Assembly: GCF_016863635.1 (NCBI RefSeq) | Contig: NZ_BOPG01000012.1 | Coordinates: 496,001 to 560,000, forward strand | DNA: 64,000 nucleotides | From: Virgisporangium aurantiacum | GTDB taxonomy: Bacteria; Actinomycetota; Actinomycetes; Mycobacteriales; Micromonosporaceae | Direction: 5' to 3' | Shown: positions 40,439-48,443 of the stretch, piece by piece | Numbering within the stretch: the stretch's first letter is position 1 | Layout of the letters: each line of letters opens with the position of its first letter | Position numbers and translations under genes: made by a program | Notes under the pieces: generated by a model | The model's input: the letters and a program-made list of their open reading frames with translations, nothing else | Databases searched by the model: none | Told to the model about the DNA's origin: nothing

Positions 40439-41608
40439 TCAGGCGGCGAGCATCGCCAGCAGCTCCGGTGTATACAGCTCGGATACCGGACGGATGCCGG
40501 CGACGGTGTTGAAGTACCGGCGGGTCAGCTCCGGGCTGCTGCCGACGGCGCGCAGCAGCGCGCGGCGCCGGTCGCGGGCGGTGGCCTGGGCCACGAGCAG
40601 CGTCGCCTGGTAGCTCTCCATCAACGCCTGGTCCCGCTCCTCCGCGAAACGCTTCAACGAGACGTCGAGCGCGGCCGGGTCGTCGAGCGTCCCCGCAGTG
40701 TGCCCGGTGAGCAGGGCGGCCTGCAGGAACGCGTCGCCGATGCCGCGCGCGGTGAGCGAGTCCTTGTGGTGGCCGGCGTCGCCGATCAGCGCCCAGCCGG
40801 GCCCGGACGCCTCGCGGAAGAAGTTGCGCTGGTCGCCGGTGGCGTAGAGGCGTTCGGTCTGCTCGGCGCCGTCGAGCTTCGCGTACAGCTGCGGCGCGTT
40901 GTCGCGCACGTTCTCCAGGTACGCCTCGCGGGCCCGCTTGCGGACCTCGTCGAAGCGCTCCTGCGGGTAGTAGGCGGAGATCAACACGACGTCATTGGTG
41001 GGGACGGCCGAGACCCAGCCGGTCGGGCCCTCGTACAGCTCGAAGTGGGTGCGCGGCCCGCGCCAGAACGTGTAGAAGGCGCACGTCAGCGGCGGGTGCT
41101 CGGTGACGGTGCGCGCGCCGACGAGTCCGGCCACGGTGGACCGCATGCCGTCGGCGCCGACGACGAGGCGGGCGCGTTCCTCGGTCCCGTCGATCGTGAC
41201 GCCGACGACCCGGCCGTCCTCGACCACCACACCCTCGACGGCGGCCCTGGCCCGGAACTCCACACCGGCGGCGACGGCGGCGTCGACGAGGATCGGGTCG
41301 AGCAGGTGCCGCCGCGGCGCGTAGGCGGCGGTGATCCCGTCGTACGGATCGGCGCAGCCGGCGACCTCGACGTCACCGAGGCGGTAGACGACGTGGTCGA
41401 GCGGCGGGCAGCCGGTCGCCGTCACGGCGTCGAGCAGTCCCCAGTCGCGCAGCAGTTTCACGCCCGGCTGCTGGATGTAGAGCGTCGAGAGCTTGTCGGA
41501 CGGGAACGCCGCCCGGTCGACCAGGAGCACCCGGTGGCCGGCGCGGGCGAACAGCATCGCCGCCGGTGCGCCGGCGCACCGGGCGCCCACCACGATCACG
41601 TCGTACAT
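40439..41608 (-). CDS. FAD-dependent oxidoreductase (aromatic hydroxylase/geranylgeranyl-reductase-like)
   Basis: A 389-residue flavoprotein. The FAD-binding start is YDVIVVGARCAGAPAAMLFA, a GxGxxG variant (GARCAG). The central motif is VVGADGMRSTVAGLVGA (DG) and the third is ALIGDAGHHKDSLTARGIGD (GD). The DSLTARGIGDAF segment is typical of tailoring flavoproteins of natural-product clusters rather than of p-hydroxybenzoate hydroxylase itself. It is the last gene of operon A, one base after the thioesterase-like gene. It could hydroxylate, epoxidise or dehydrogenate the assembled product. Confidence 0.85.
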   Translation of the reverse strand: MYDVIVVGARCAGAPAAMLFARAGHRVLLVDRAAFPSDKLSTLYIQQPGVKLLRDWGLLDAVTATGCPPLDHVVYRLGDVEVAGCADPYDGITAAYAPRRHLLDPILVDAAVAAGVEFRARAAVEGVVVEDGRVVGVTIDGTEERARLVVGADGMRSTVAGLVGARTVTEHPPLTCAFYTFWRGPRTHFELYEGPTGWVSAVPTNDVVLISAYYPQERFDEVRKRAREAYLENVRDNAPQLYAKLDGAEQTERLYATGDQRNFFREASGPGWALIGDAGHHKDSLTARGIGDAFLQAALLTGHTAGTLDDPAALDVSLKRFAEERDQALMESYQATLLVAQATARDRRRALLRAVGSSPELTRRYFNTVAGIRPVSELYTPELLAMLAA

Positions 41609-41609
41609 G

Positions 41610-42434
41610 TCAGTCGCCTTCCTGGAGAAGTCCGTCGACGGTGCGGTGCACGTCGGGGTCGCGCATCAGTTCGCGGTGCGACACGTCGAACTGCACGACC
41701 TCGGCGACGAGGTCGGCCCGTTCCGCCTCCGGGAACGCGTCCAGGCCGAAGCCGTCGGTGTTCGAGTTCAGGGCGGTGGCCGTCGCCCATTCGCGCCGAC
41801 CGTCCACAGTGGACCCGGCGGCGAGCCAGTACAGGTAGCTGGAGAAGATCTCGGCCAGCTCGACGCTGCGCGGCCCGCTCATACCGGCCTGGCGCGCCGC
41901 CGGTGGCAGATACCGGCGGCACAGGACGCCGAGTTCGGCGGCCAGGTCGAGCGGGTCGGCGCACGTCTCGTCGGCCGCCCGGCCGGCGCGCACCGCGTCG
42001 TCGACCTCTTCGGCCGGCATGACCACGCCGAGCCGCGCGCGGACGAACTGCTCGTAGTGGTTGGTCACCATGAACCGCTCGGCCCGGTCGGGGTCGATGA
42101 GGATGAGGCGCGGTCGCCGCTGCCAGGCCGAGATCTCGCGGACGAGCGCGCCGGCGTAGACGCTGCCGCTGCAGAACCCGATGACGGCCCGCACCGGCAG
42201 CTCCGCCGCGCGGATGTCGCGCACCCACCGGTCGACGTGCCATTTGCCGTCGCGGCCGACCTCGGTCCCGTGCGGCGGCGGCATCGTCTCCCAGACCGTG
42301 TGTTCGGCGCGCAGCCCGGCGACGAGTTCGGTGAACGTGGCCGACGGCCGGCCGGCGCTGCCGAAGTCGGCCGCGACGACGAGGTCGCCGGTGTCGCTCT
42401 TGCGCAGCACGGAATGCGCCTCGGGAATGTGCAT
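41610..42434 (-). CDS. Thioesterase-like alpha/beta hydrolase with cysteine nucleophile
   Basis: A 274-residue protein. The nucleophile elbow is GFCSGS, so by pattern the nucleophile is C88 in place of the usual serine. The adjacent helix VYAGALVREISAW and strand RLILIDPDR fit stand-alone thioesterases of NRPS systems, and a late VSHRELMRDPDV supplies the histidine. Cysteine thioesterases are known in beta-lactone formation (obafluorin ObaF) and some other releases. Here it is downstream of the methyltransferase and abuts the FAD gene. The ATG at 42432-42434 is inferred because CGAAAGGAAC precedes it. An alternative is a plain editing hydrolase. Confidence 0.6.
   Translation of the reverse strand: MHIPEAHSVLRKSDTGDLVVAADFGSAGRPSATFTELVAGLRAEHTVWETMPPPHGTEVGRDGKWHVDRWVRDIRAAELPVRAVIGFCSGSVYAGALVREISAWQRRPRLILIDPDRAERFMVTNHYEQFVRARLGVVMPAEEVDDAVRAGRAADETCADPLDLAAELGVLCRRYLPPAARQAGMSGPRSVELAEIFSSYLYWLAAGSTVDGRREWATATALNSNTDGFGLDAFPEAERADLVAEVVQFDVSHRELMRDPDVHRTVDGLLQEGD
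41802..41814. repeat. Palindrome GTCCACAGTGGAC, copy 4
   Basis: A perfect copy of the dispersed 13-bp palindrome, inside the thioesterase-like gene. Confidence 0.7.
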
Positions 42435-42454
42435 CGCGACGTTCCTTTCGCAGG

Positions 42455-43579
42455 TCAGTGCTGGAGAGCGGGTCGGTTCGCCGCCGGGCGGTCGCCGGCC
42501 GGGTCGGAAGTTCGGGTGACGCCGTCCCAGCGGCCTTCCGCGATGACGGCGTCGTAGCGGCCCGGCTCCGTCGACGGGACGCAGTAGCAGGTGAGGCCGT
42601 GCCGCTCGACGTCGGCGCGCAGGTCGGCGGGCGCGATGCCCTCGGCCGGCTCCGTGAGGAGGCCCGCCACATCGACAGGCGCGGACGGGTCGAGTGTCCG
42701 CACGGTTTCCAGCGCCCGCACCGACGGCAGGAGGCCGGGATGCGGGATGCCGGTCAGCACCTGCGGGACGAACTCGACGGCGCCGCGCCACGGAGTCCGC
42801 CGCAGCGACGCCGGATCGAGGAGCCGGTCGGTCGGCGGGCGCAGCCGGACGTCGTAGCGGAACAGGTTCATCTCGGTGCCGTGCCGGCCGGGCTTGAGCC
42901 GCACGTCGGCGACCAGCCCGTGTTCGGCGGCCACGTCGACGAAGAAGCCAGGGTCGAGGATCAGCTCGCGCTCGCGCGCGTTCTGGTTGTCGAGCCAGCC
43001 GCGGACCTGGCCGGCCGTGAGCGGACCGGGTGCGCGTACCGCCAGTGCGCACAGCCGCAGCGCGTCGCGCAGGGGCAGGCTGTGCACGTCACCGAGAAAG
43101 ACCGTACGTCCGACGGAGGTCGCGCGATCGATGACCCGGCGCAGATACTCCACGCCCGGGAAGTGATGGATCACCGAGTTGAACACGACAACATCGGCGG
43201 GTCCGAGGTCGGCGATCTCGTCCGCCGCCCGCACGAGGAACCGGGTGCCGGGGCGCGAGCCGTACGTGCGCGACATCCGCTCGACGGCGGTCGCCGAGAT
43301 GTCGACGGCGACGTACTCGTCCACTGTGGACAGCAGCTCGCGGACCACGAGACCGGAGCCGGCACCGACGTCGAGGACCCGACGCGGACGCAGCGCACGG
43401 ATTTCGGCGACGGTGCCGTCGAGCCATTCGGCGGTCTCGGCCTCGGTGTAGTTCTCGCCGGTGATGCTGCTCCGCCAGCCGGCGAAGTCGGGCTCGTCGC
43501 TGCTGCCGTCGGTGGTGTAGACGGCGTCGTAGATCGTCGCCCACTGGGACACGATCCGCGTCTCGACGTCGACGGTCAT
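42455..43579 (-). CDS. Free-standing NRPS-type SAM methyltransferase
   Basis: A 374-residue enzyme. The N-terminal part reads like the methyltransferase domain that is normally embedded in NRPS modules: WATIYDAVY, then DFAGWRSSITGENYTEAETA and EWLDGTVAEIRALRPRRVLD. SAM motif I is VLDVGAGSGLV, followed by VDISATAVERM and VVFNSVIHHFPGVEYLRRVI. The C-terminal 130 residues contain LFRYDVRLRP and a region I do not recognise. The ATG at 43577-43579 is two bases after the VOC stop. It probably N-methylates a carrier-bound aminoacyl group in trans. Confidence 0.8.
   Translation of the reverse strand: MTVDVETRIVSQWATIYDAVYTTDGSSDEPDFAGWRSSITGENYTEAETAEWLDGTVAEIRALRPRRVLDVGAGSGLVVRELLSTVDEYVAVDISATAVERMSRTYGSRPGTRFLVRAADEIADLGPADVVVFNSVIHHFPGVEYLRRVIDRATSVGRTVFLGDVHSLPLRDALRLCALAVRAPGPLTAGQVRGWLDNQNARERELILDPGFFVDVAAEHGLVADVRLKPGRHGTEMNLFRYDVRLRPPTDRLLDPASLRRTPWRGAVEFVPQVLTGIPHPGLLPSVRALETVRTLDPSAPVDVAGLLTEPAEGIAPADLRADVERHGLTCYCVPSTEPGRYDAVIAEGRWDGVTRTSDPAGDRPAANRPALQH
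43319..43331. repeat. Palindrome GTCCACTGTGGAC, copy 5
   Basis: A perfect copy of the dispersed 13-bp palindrome, inside the methyltransferase gene at the LSTVDE codons. A one-mismatch copy (GGCCACTGTGGAC) follows at 43760-43772 in the VOC gene. Confidence 0.7.
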
Positions 43580-43581
43580 GG

Positions 43582-43950
43582 TCAGCCCATCGCGCCGAGG
43601 CAGAAGGGGTGCCCGGCCGGGTCGAGCAGCACGCGGGCGCTGTCCGGGTTGGGCTGGTGGCCGGCCACGGTCGCGCCGAGCCGCAGGGCCTCCGCCTCGG
43701 CCTCGGCGAGGTCGTCGACCGACAGGTCCAGGTGGAACTGCTGCGGGACGGATTGGTCCGGCCACTGTGGACGGTTGAAGCCGGCGACGCGCTGGAACCC
43801 GATCGCCGGCCCGCCCTCGGTGTCGAGGCCGGCGAAGTCGTCGGTGCTGTAGGAGATCTTCAGGCTCAGCAGCTGGCTGTAGAACTCGGCCAGGGCGGCC
43901 GGGTCCGGGCAGTCGACGGTCACGGCGTACAGCCGGATGGTCGCGGGCAT
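43582..43950 (-). CDS. VOC-superfamily protein in the biosynthetic operon
   Basis: A 122-residue glyoxalase-fold protein. The N-terminal LYAVTVDCPDPAALAEFYSQ and the C-terminal DSARVLLDPAGHPFCLGAMG are shared with the actinobacterial GHPFCL subgroup, and QQFHLDLSVDDLAEAEAEAL is the second half-start with its histidine. In biosynthetic clusters such proteins act as self-resistance binders or as small isomerases and oxygenases; neither can be chosen here. It starts 12 bp after ligase 1 and ends 2 bp before the methyltransferase. Confidence 0.8.
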   Translation of the reverse strand: MPATIRLYAVTVDCPDPAALAEFYSQLLSLKISYSTDDFAGLDTEGGPAIGFQRVAGFNRPQWPDQSVPQQFHLDLSVDDLAEAEAEALRLGATVAGHQPNPDSARVLLDPAGHPFCLGAMG

Positions 43951-43962
43951 TCTGTTGCTCCT

Positions 43963-45408
43963 TCAGCTGAATTGGTTGCGAAGCACGTTCTTGAGCACCT
44001 TGCCGCCGGGCCCGCGGGGCAGGTCGGCGACGACGTGGGTCCGATGTGGACGGTGCCGGTCGGCGAGGAAGGTGTTCAGGTCCGGCGCGTCGCCGACGAC
44101 GACGGCCACGATCTCGCCGGCCACACCGATGACGGCCACCTGCTCGACGCCCGGGTGGTCGTAGATGGCGCTCTCCACCTCCAGCGAGGACACCAGCCGG
44201 TCGCCGGTGCGGATCGCGTCGACGCCGCGGTCGAAGAAGAACACCTCGCCGTCCGGGCTCACGCGCGCGAGGTCACCGGTGCGGATCCAGCCGTCGGTCT
44301 CCGCGTCGTCCCCGGTCAGGTACCGGCGACGCGGCGCGCCGTGCCGCAACACGACCTCGCCGACCTCGCCGACAGCCACCTCGCGGCCGTCGGCGTCCAC
44401 CAGGCGCAGTTCCGTTCCCGGGCCGGGACGCCCGACGCACGTCGGCTTCGCCGGGTCGTAGAACGTGCGGATGCTCGCCGGCACCGCCTCCGAGCCGCCG
44501 CCGTAGGCCGTCATCAGCTTCGCGTTGGGCATCGCCGCGAGCAGCGCCCGCGCGTACCGGGCCGGCAGGTTCGCCGAGGCGACGCCGACGGTGGTGACGC
44601 TGCCGAGGTCGTGCCGGTCGCCGACGCGGGTGAGCACCATCCGCATCGCCGCCCACGGCGTCAGCATCGCCGAACCGGCCCGGTGCTTGGCGATGAGGTA
44701 CGCCATCCGCTCGACGTCACCGGTGCCGCACAACACGATCGGCGCGCTCGTGGTGAGCGCGAAGATCCCGACGGCGCCAGCGCTGTAGACGGTGCCGAGT
44801 TGCGTCGGGCTGAGCACCGGCGCGGCGGAGTCGAACACCTCCTCCGACACCGATCCCGGTCCCTGGTTGAAGCTCAGGTTGCCGTGCGGGTTCAGCACCG
44901 GCTTGGGCGGGCCGGTGGTGCCCGACGTGTAGAGGATGTCGGCGATGTCGTCCGGTCCGAGGTGGACGTCGACCGGGGTGTGGTCACCGGTCTCGACGGC
45001 GGCGACCGGGAGCCGCCAGGCGCCCGGCACGTCCGGCGGTTTCAGGTTCCCGCCGTGGATCAGGCCGACCGGCTCGGCGTGCGCCAGCCGGCGGGCGAGT
45101 TCGCCCTTGTCGAGCTCGTCGTTGAGGTGGGTCGCGGTGCCACCGGCCTTCAGGACGCCGAGATAGGCGACCGCGTAGTCGACCCAGTCGACGCCGCCGA
45201 AGTACAGGGCCACCCGGTCGCCGACGCGCAGCCCCCGGCCGAGGAGCCCGTGCGCCACGGCGTTCGAGCGGCGCTCCCAGTCGGCGTAGGTGACGGACGG
45301 GCCACCGTCCACTGTGAACGGTCGGCGGTCGGGTTGATCCTCTGCCCTGCGCCGGAGCAGGTCCGGAGCGAAAAGAAGGCCGGACCCGGTGCGCGTCGCG
45401 ATAGCCAT
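43963..45408 (-). CDS. Acyl-adenylate-forming ligase 1 (ANL superfamily)
   Basis: A 481-residue ligase that would activate a carboxylic acid as acyl-AMP and pass it to CoA or a carrier. The P-loop is YTSGTTGPPKPVLNPHG, motif A5 is replaced by YGGGSEAVPASI, A7 is WIRTGDLARV, and the C-terminal lysine is in PRGPGGKVLKNVLR. The LAPDLLRRRAEDQPD start and the AVAYLGVLKAGGTATHLNDE stretch are shared with ligases 2 and 3. The P-loop lacks the usual final glycine of PKG, as do the other two. The ATG at 45406-45408 is the family start. The gene lies 47 bp after the DUF3224 gene in operon A. Substrate unknown. Confidence 0.85.
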   Translation of the reverse strand: MAIATRTGSGLLFAPDLLRRRAEDQPDRRPFTVDGGPSVTYADWERRSNAVAHGLLGRGLRVGDRVALYFGGVDWVDYAVAYLGVLKAGGTATHLNDELDKGELARRLAHAEPVGLIHGGNLKPPDVPGAWRLPVAAVETGDHTPVDVHLGPDDIADILYTSGTTGPPKPVLNPHGNLSFNQGPGSVSEEVFDSAAPVLSPTQLGTVYSAGAVGIFALTTSAPIVLCGTGDVERMAYLIAKHRAGSAMLTPWAAMRMVLTRVGDRHDLGSVTTVGVASANLPARYARALLAAMPNAKLMTAYGGGSEAVPASIRTFYDPAKPTCVGRPGPGTELRLVDADGREVAVGEVGEVVLRHGAPRRRYLTGDDAETDGWIRTGDLARVSPDGEVFFFDRGVDAIRTGDRLVSSLEVESAIYDHPGVEQVAVIGVAGEIVAVVVGDAPDLNTFLADRHRPHRTHVVADLPRGPGGKVLKNVLRNQFS

Positions 45409-45455
45409 ACGGCGAACGCTATGCGCGGCACCGGGATCCGGCCGCTCACAATTGT

Positions 45456-45857
45456 CTACTCCGCGGGCAGCGTGTAGTCGAGCGTCACGTTGTGCGCGCC
45501 GTCGACGACGTCGACGTTCAGGGTGCCCTTGATGCCGGCCAGCTCGCCGGTGCCCGAGTCGGGCAGCACGACCACGTTCAGGAACCTGTCGCCGCGGTCG
45601 GAGATGGCGTTGTGCAGGAGCACGAACGATCCGACGCGGCCGTTGACCTTGCCGGTGACCCGCTCGACCGCGACGAGCCCGGCCGACGTCGGCTCGGCGG
45701 TCATCGCTTTGATCAACTTGGTGACGCTGGTCGCCTCGATGTCGCCGGTCCACGTCTTGGTGATCGTCACGGTCGCCAGCGTGGCACCCTCGGCGTCGTC
45801 GTACGGCGGCTGCTCGTCCCACTCCAGCTCGAACGTTCCGGTGGCGCGCAGGCTCAT
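45456..45857 (-). CDS. DUF3224-family protein in the biosynthetic operon
   Basis: A 133-residue beta-barrel protein: SLRATGTFELEWDEQPPYDD, TITKTWTGDIEATSVTKLIK, GLVAVERVTGKVNGRVGSFV and LPDSGTGELAGIKGTLNVDV. It shares length and layout with the DUF3224 protein at 35600-36001 but has more charge in the first strand. CGAGGAGACGACC precedes the ATG. A cyclase-like or ligand-binding role in the pathway is possible because the barrel resembles allene oxide cyclase, but no reaction is known for the family. Confidence 0.85.
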   Translation of the reverse strand: MSLRATGTFELEWDEQPPYDDAEGATLATVTITKTWTGDIEATSVTKLIKAMTAEPTSAGLVAVERVTGKVNGRVGSFVLLHNAISDRGDRFLNVVVLPDSGTGELAGIKGTLNVDVVDGAHNVTLDYTLPAE

Positions 45858-45928
45858 GGTCGTCTCCTCGTCTGAAATCGGTACGGACCCAGCGTGGTGC
45901 GGTGCCGGCGGGCGGCGCTGCTCAACAG

Positions 45929-45947
45929 TGCGCATCAGGAATGCGCA
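45929..45947. promoter_or_regulatory. Inverted repeat upstream of the DUF3224 gene
   Basis: TGCGCAT-CAGGA-ATGCGCA is a perfect 7-bp inverted repeat in the 132-bp gap between the duplicated-domain gene and the DUF3224 gene. It could be an operator of an internal promoter or a small attenuating hairpin. Confidence 0.4.
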
Positions 45948-45989
45948 GACGCCCGGGCCGCGCCGGCCCGGGCGTCGGAACCGGAATGC

Positions 45990-46931
45990 TCAGTCCCGGT
46001 TGGCCTTCGTGGCATACATGCCGGGGTGCTGCGGGGTGAGCGCCATGTCACGCAGGGTACTCTGCACGAACAGCTTCTCCCAACCGCCGCCGCCCTTCTC
46101 GGCCGGCACCCACTGCTTGGTGAACAGTTCCCGCGCCGCCGGGTCGACCCGCGCCCGCAGCCCCATCAGGTGGTAATAGCCGACGAGCGAGCGCAGGTGG
46201 ATGAACCAGTGGATGCGGTCGGACAGGCCGAACACCTCCTCGTAGAGGAAGATGGTCGCCTCGCCGGCGAGGCTGGTGTTCCAGTTCTCGGCGAGCGCGC
46301 GGGCGAACTGCCGGCCTTCTGCGCGGTGGTCGTAGTGGAGTTCACCGGTGCGGTGCATGAGAATCCCGCAGTTGCCGGAGTGCAGCAGCTCGTTCTCGCC
46401 CTGCGTCGTCTGGCCCAGCGCCGTCGGCACCACGAACCGCTCCACGGCGTCGCCGTCGAGCTTCACGACGGTGTCGGGCTTGCTGTCGGCGGTGCCGTAC
46501 ATGCCGAAGCTCTGCGGAATGAGGACGGTCTCCTGAAGGCTGCCGTCGACGAACATGCGCTCCCACGAACCGCCGCCGCGCTCGGCGGGGATGCGGTTGC
46601 GCATGATGACGTCGCGCCAACCGAGGTCGGTGCTGCCCATCGCGATCAGTTTCTCGTACGCGTAGAACGACTCCAGGTGGATCAGCCAGTGCAGCCGGTC
46701 CTCGGTGCCGAAGCTCTCCTCGTAGATGAACACGGTGGCGACGCCGACATACTTCGTGTTGATGTACTCGGCGAGATCGCGGGCGAACTGGCGACCCTCG
46801 GACCGGAACTCCGACCGGAGCTGGCCGACGCGTTCGACGATCACGCCGGCGTTGCCGGAGTGCAGGATCTCGCTCGGCGCCAGCGAGGTCTGCTGCTGCG
46901 CCACCGCGATCGCGGATCGGGTTGTGGTCAT
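45990..46931 (-). CDS. Duplicated-domain protein of unknown function (DUF6039-like)
   Basis: A 313-residue protein made of two similar halves of about 145 residues. Half 1 has EILHSGNAGVIVERVGQLRS, EGRQFARDLAEYINTKYVG, ATVFIYEESFGTEDRLHWLI and IPAERGGGSWERMFVDGSL. Half 2 has ELLHSGNCGILMHRTGELHY, EGRQFARALAENWNTSLAGE, ATIFLYEEVFGLSDRIHWFI and VPAEKGGGGWEKLFVQSTL. The conserved HW, YEE and ERGGGSWE groups suggest a binding or active site between the halves. I believe this is the family named DUF6039, but I hold that loosely. No signal peptide. It overlaps ligase 2 by ATGA, so the two are made together. Confidence 0.7.
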   Translation of the reverse strand: MTTTRSAIAVAQQQTSLAPSEILHSGNAGVIVERVGQLRSEFRSEGRQFARDLAEYINTKYVGVATVFIYEESFGTEDRLHWLIHLESFYAYEKLIAMGSTDLGWRDVIMRNRIPAERGGGSWERMFVDGSLQETVLIPQSFGMYGTADSKPDTVVKLDGDAVERFVVPTALGQTTQGENELLHSGNCGILMHRTGELHYDHRAEGRQFARALAENWNTSLAGEATIFLYEEVFGLSDRIHWFIHLRSLVGYYHLMGLRARVDPAARELFTKQWVPAEKGGGGWEKLFVQSTLRDMALTPQHPGMYATKANRD

Positions 46932-48361
46932 CGGGACTCCTTCAGCTTGTGTTTGAGGACCTTGCCGGTGACGCCACGGGGTAGAGCGGCGACCGCGCGC
47001 ACGGTGGGCGTCACCCCGAATGCGGCCAACGCCGCGCGGACCTCACGCGCCGCGCCGCGTTTTTCTGTGACGATGAACGCGCGCACCCCCGACGGAAATC
47101 CGACCACCGCCGCTTCCCGCACGCCTTCCACGCCGTACACCGCGTCTTCGAGTTCCAGCGACGACAGCAGCCCGGCGGCGGTGGGGATCGCGTCGACGGC
47201 GCGGTCGAACAGGTACAGGTCGCCGTCGGCACCGATGTAGCCGAGGTCGCGGGTGCGGGTCCAGCCGTCGGTGTGCGTCTCCCGGTTGGCGGCCGGGTCG
47301 AGGTAGAGCCGCTTCGGCGCGGCCGACCGCAACCAGATCTCGCCGAGATCGCCGGCGGGAACGGGATTCCCGTCCGGATCGGCCACGCGCAGGTCGGTTC
47401 CGGGCGCGGGACGGCCGAGCGCCGCCGGCCGGGCCGGGTCGTACGTGGCGAGCACGACCGCCGGCACCGCCTCCCCCTGCGCGTAGGCGCTGGTGATGGT
47501 GACGCCCGGGATCATCGCTTCGAGCGCACGCGCGACGGCGCCGGGCAGTTGCGCCGAGGCCACCGCGAGCGTGGTGACGGACGACAGGTCGTGCCGCTCG
47601 TGCAACCGTGCGTTCGCCATGCGCAACGCGATCCACGGCGTGACGAGAACCGTTGCCACGCCGTGTTTCTCGACGAGCGAGCCGATCGTCCCGACGTCGT
47701 CGGGCCGGCACAGGACCACCGTGGACGGTGCGTTCAGCGGCATCATGCCGACGCACATCGCGCTCGACGCGGTACCCATCGGCATCGGCGCGAGCATCGG
47801 CGCCGACCCGTCGAGGCGGGCGAGGCCGGCCGGCCCGCGCCGGAACGTGAGGGTGCCGTGCGGGTTGGTGAACGCCTTCGCCGGTCCCGTGGTACCGGAG
47901 GTGTAGAGGACGTCGGCGATGTCGTCGGGCTGGATGTCATGCTCGATCGGCCCTCCGGGCCCGGTCTCCAACGTCGCGGCGGCACGCGTCCAGCCGGTGA
48001 AGCCGGTCGGTCGGCGGCCCGGCCTCGTGCGGACCAGGCCGTCCGGTGCGGTCTGCGCGAGGCGGCGACGCAGTTCGGCCGGCGCCAGGGCGGTACCGAG
48101 GTGCACGGCGGTGCCGCCGGCCTTGAGCACACCGAGGTACGCGACCGCGTAGGGGACCCATTCGTCGTCACCGAAAATGAGCGCGACCCGGCAGCCGCGC
48201 CGCACGCCGAGCCCCCGCAACCGGTGTGCGGCCGTGTCGGAGCGCCGGTTCCACTCGCCGAACGTCAGGCCGCTGCCGTCGGCGAGGCTGATCGCCAGCC
48301 GGTCGGGGTGGGCGTCGGCCCGCGCGCGGAGCAGGTCGGGTGCCACCGGAAGCGTTGCCAT
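46928..48361 (-). CDS. Acyl-adenylate-forming ligase 2 (ANL superfamily)
   Basis: A 477-residue paralogue of ligases 1 and 3. The start VAPDLLRARADAHPDRLAIS, the P-loop YTSGTTGPAKAFTNPHG, the VTPWIALRMANARLHERHDL helix, the A7-like WTRTRDLGYIG (an R where TGD is usual) and the C-terminal PRGVTGKVLKHKLKE are aligned with them. TGD changed to TRD is a departure at a conserved ATP-site loop. It is the first gene of operon A, 82 bp from the divergent PIG-L gene, behind a 16-bp palindrome. Substrate unknown; a shared acid for all three ligases, or serial use, are both possible. Confidence 0.82.
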   Translation of the reverse strand: MATLPVAPDLLRARADAHPDRLAISLADGSGLTFGEWNRRSDTAAHRLRGLGVRRGCRVALIFGDDEWVPYAVAYLGVLKAGGTAVHLGTALAPAELRRRLAQTAPDGLVRTRPGRRPTGFTGWTRAAATLETGPGGPIEHDIQPDDIADVLYTSGTTGPAKAFTNPHGTLTFRRGPAGLARLDGSAPMLAPMPMGTASSAMCVGMMPLNAPSTVVLCRPDDVGTIGSLVEKHGVATVLVTPWIALRMANARLHERHDLSSVTTLAVASAQLPGAVARALEAMIPGVTITSAYAQGEAVPAVVLATYDPARPAALGRPAPGTDLRVADPDGNPVPAGDLGEIWLRSAAPKRLYLDPAANRETHTDGWTRTRDLGYIGADGDLYLFDRAVDAIPTAAGLLSSLELEDAVYGVEGVREAAVVGFPSGVRAFIVTEKRGAAREVRAALAAFGVTPTVRAVAALPRGVTGKVLKHKLKESR

Positions 48362-48394
48362 GGTGGGACCGTAGGCCGCTTCCCGGCCGCTTCC

Positions 48395-48410
48395 CGCTCA
48401 GAACTGAGCG
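48395..48410. promoter_or_regulatory. Palindromic operator between operon A and the PIG-L gene
   Basis: CGCTCAG-AA-CTGAGCG is a perfect 7-bp inverted repeat with a 2-base spacer, 34 bp from both the ligase 2 start and the PIG-L start. Its central place in an 82-bp divergent promoter suggests one regulator controlling both directions. No regulator gene is adjacent. Confidence 0.55.
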
Positions 48411-48443
48411 TCCGCCGGGCGTCCGGCCCGGGAGCATACGAGC

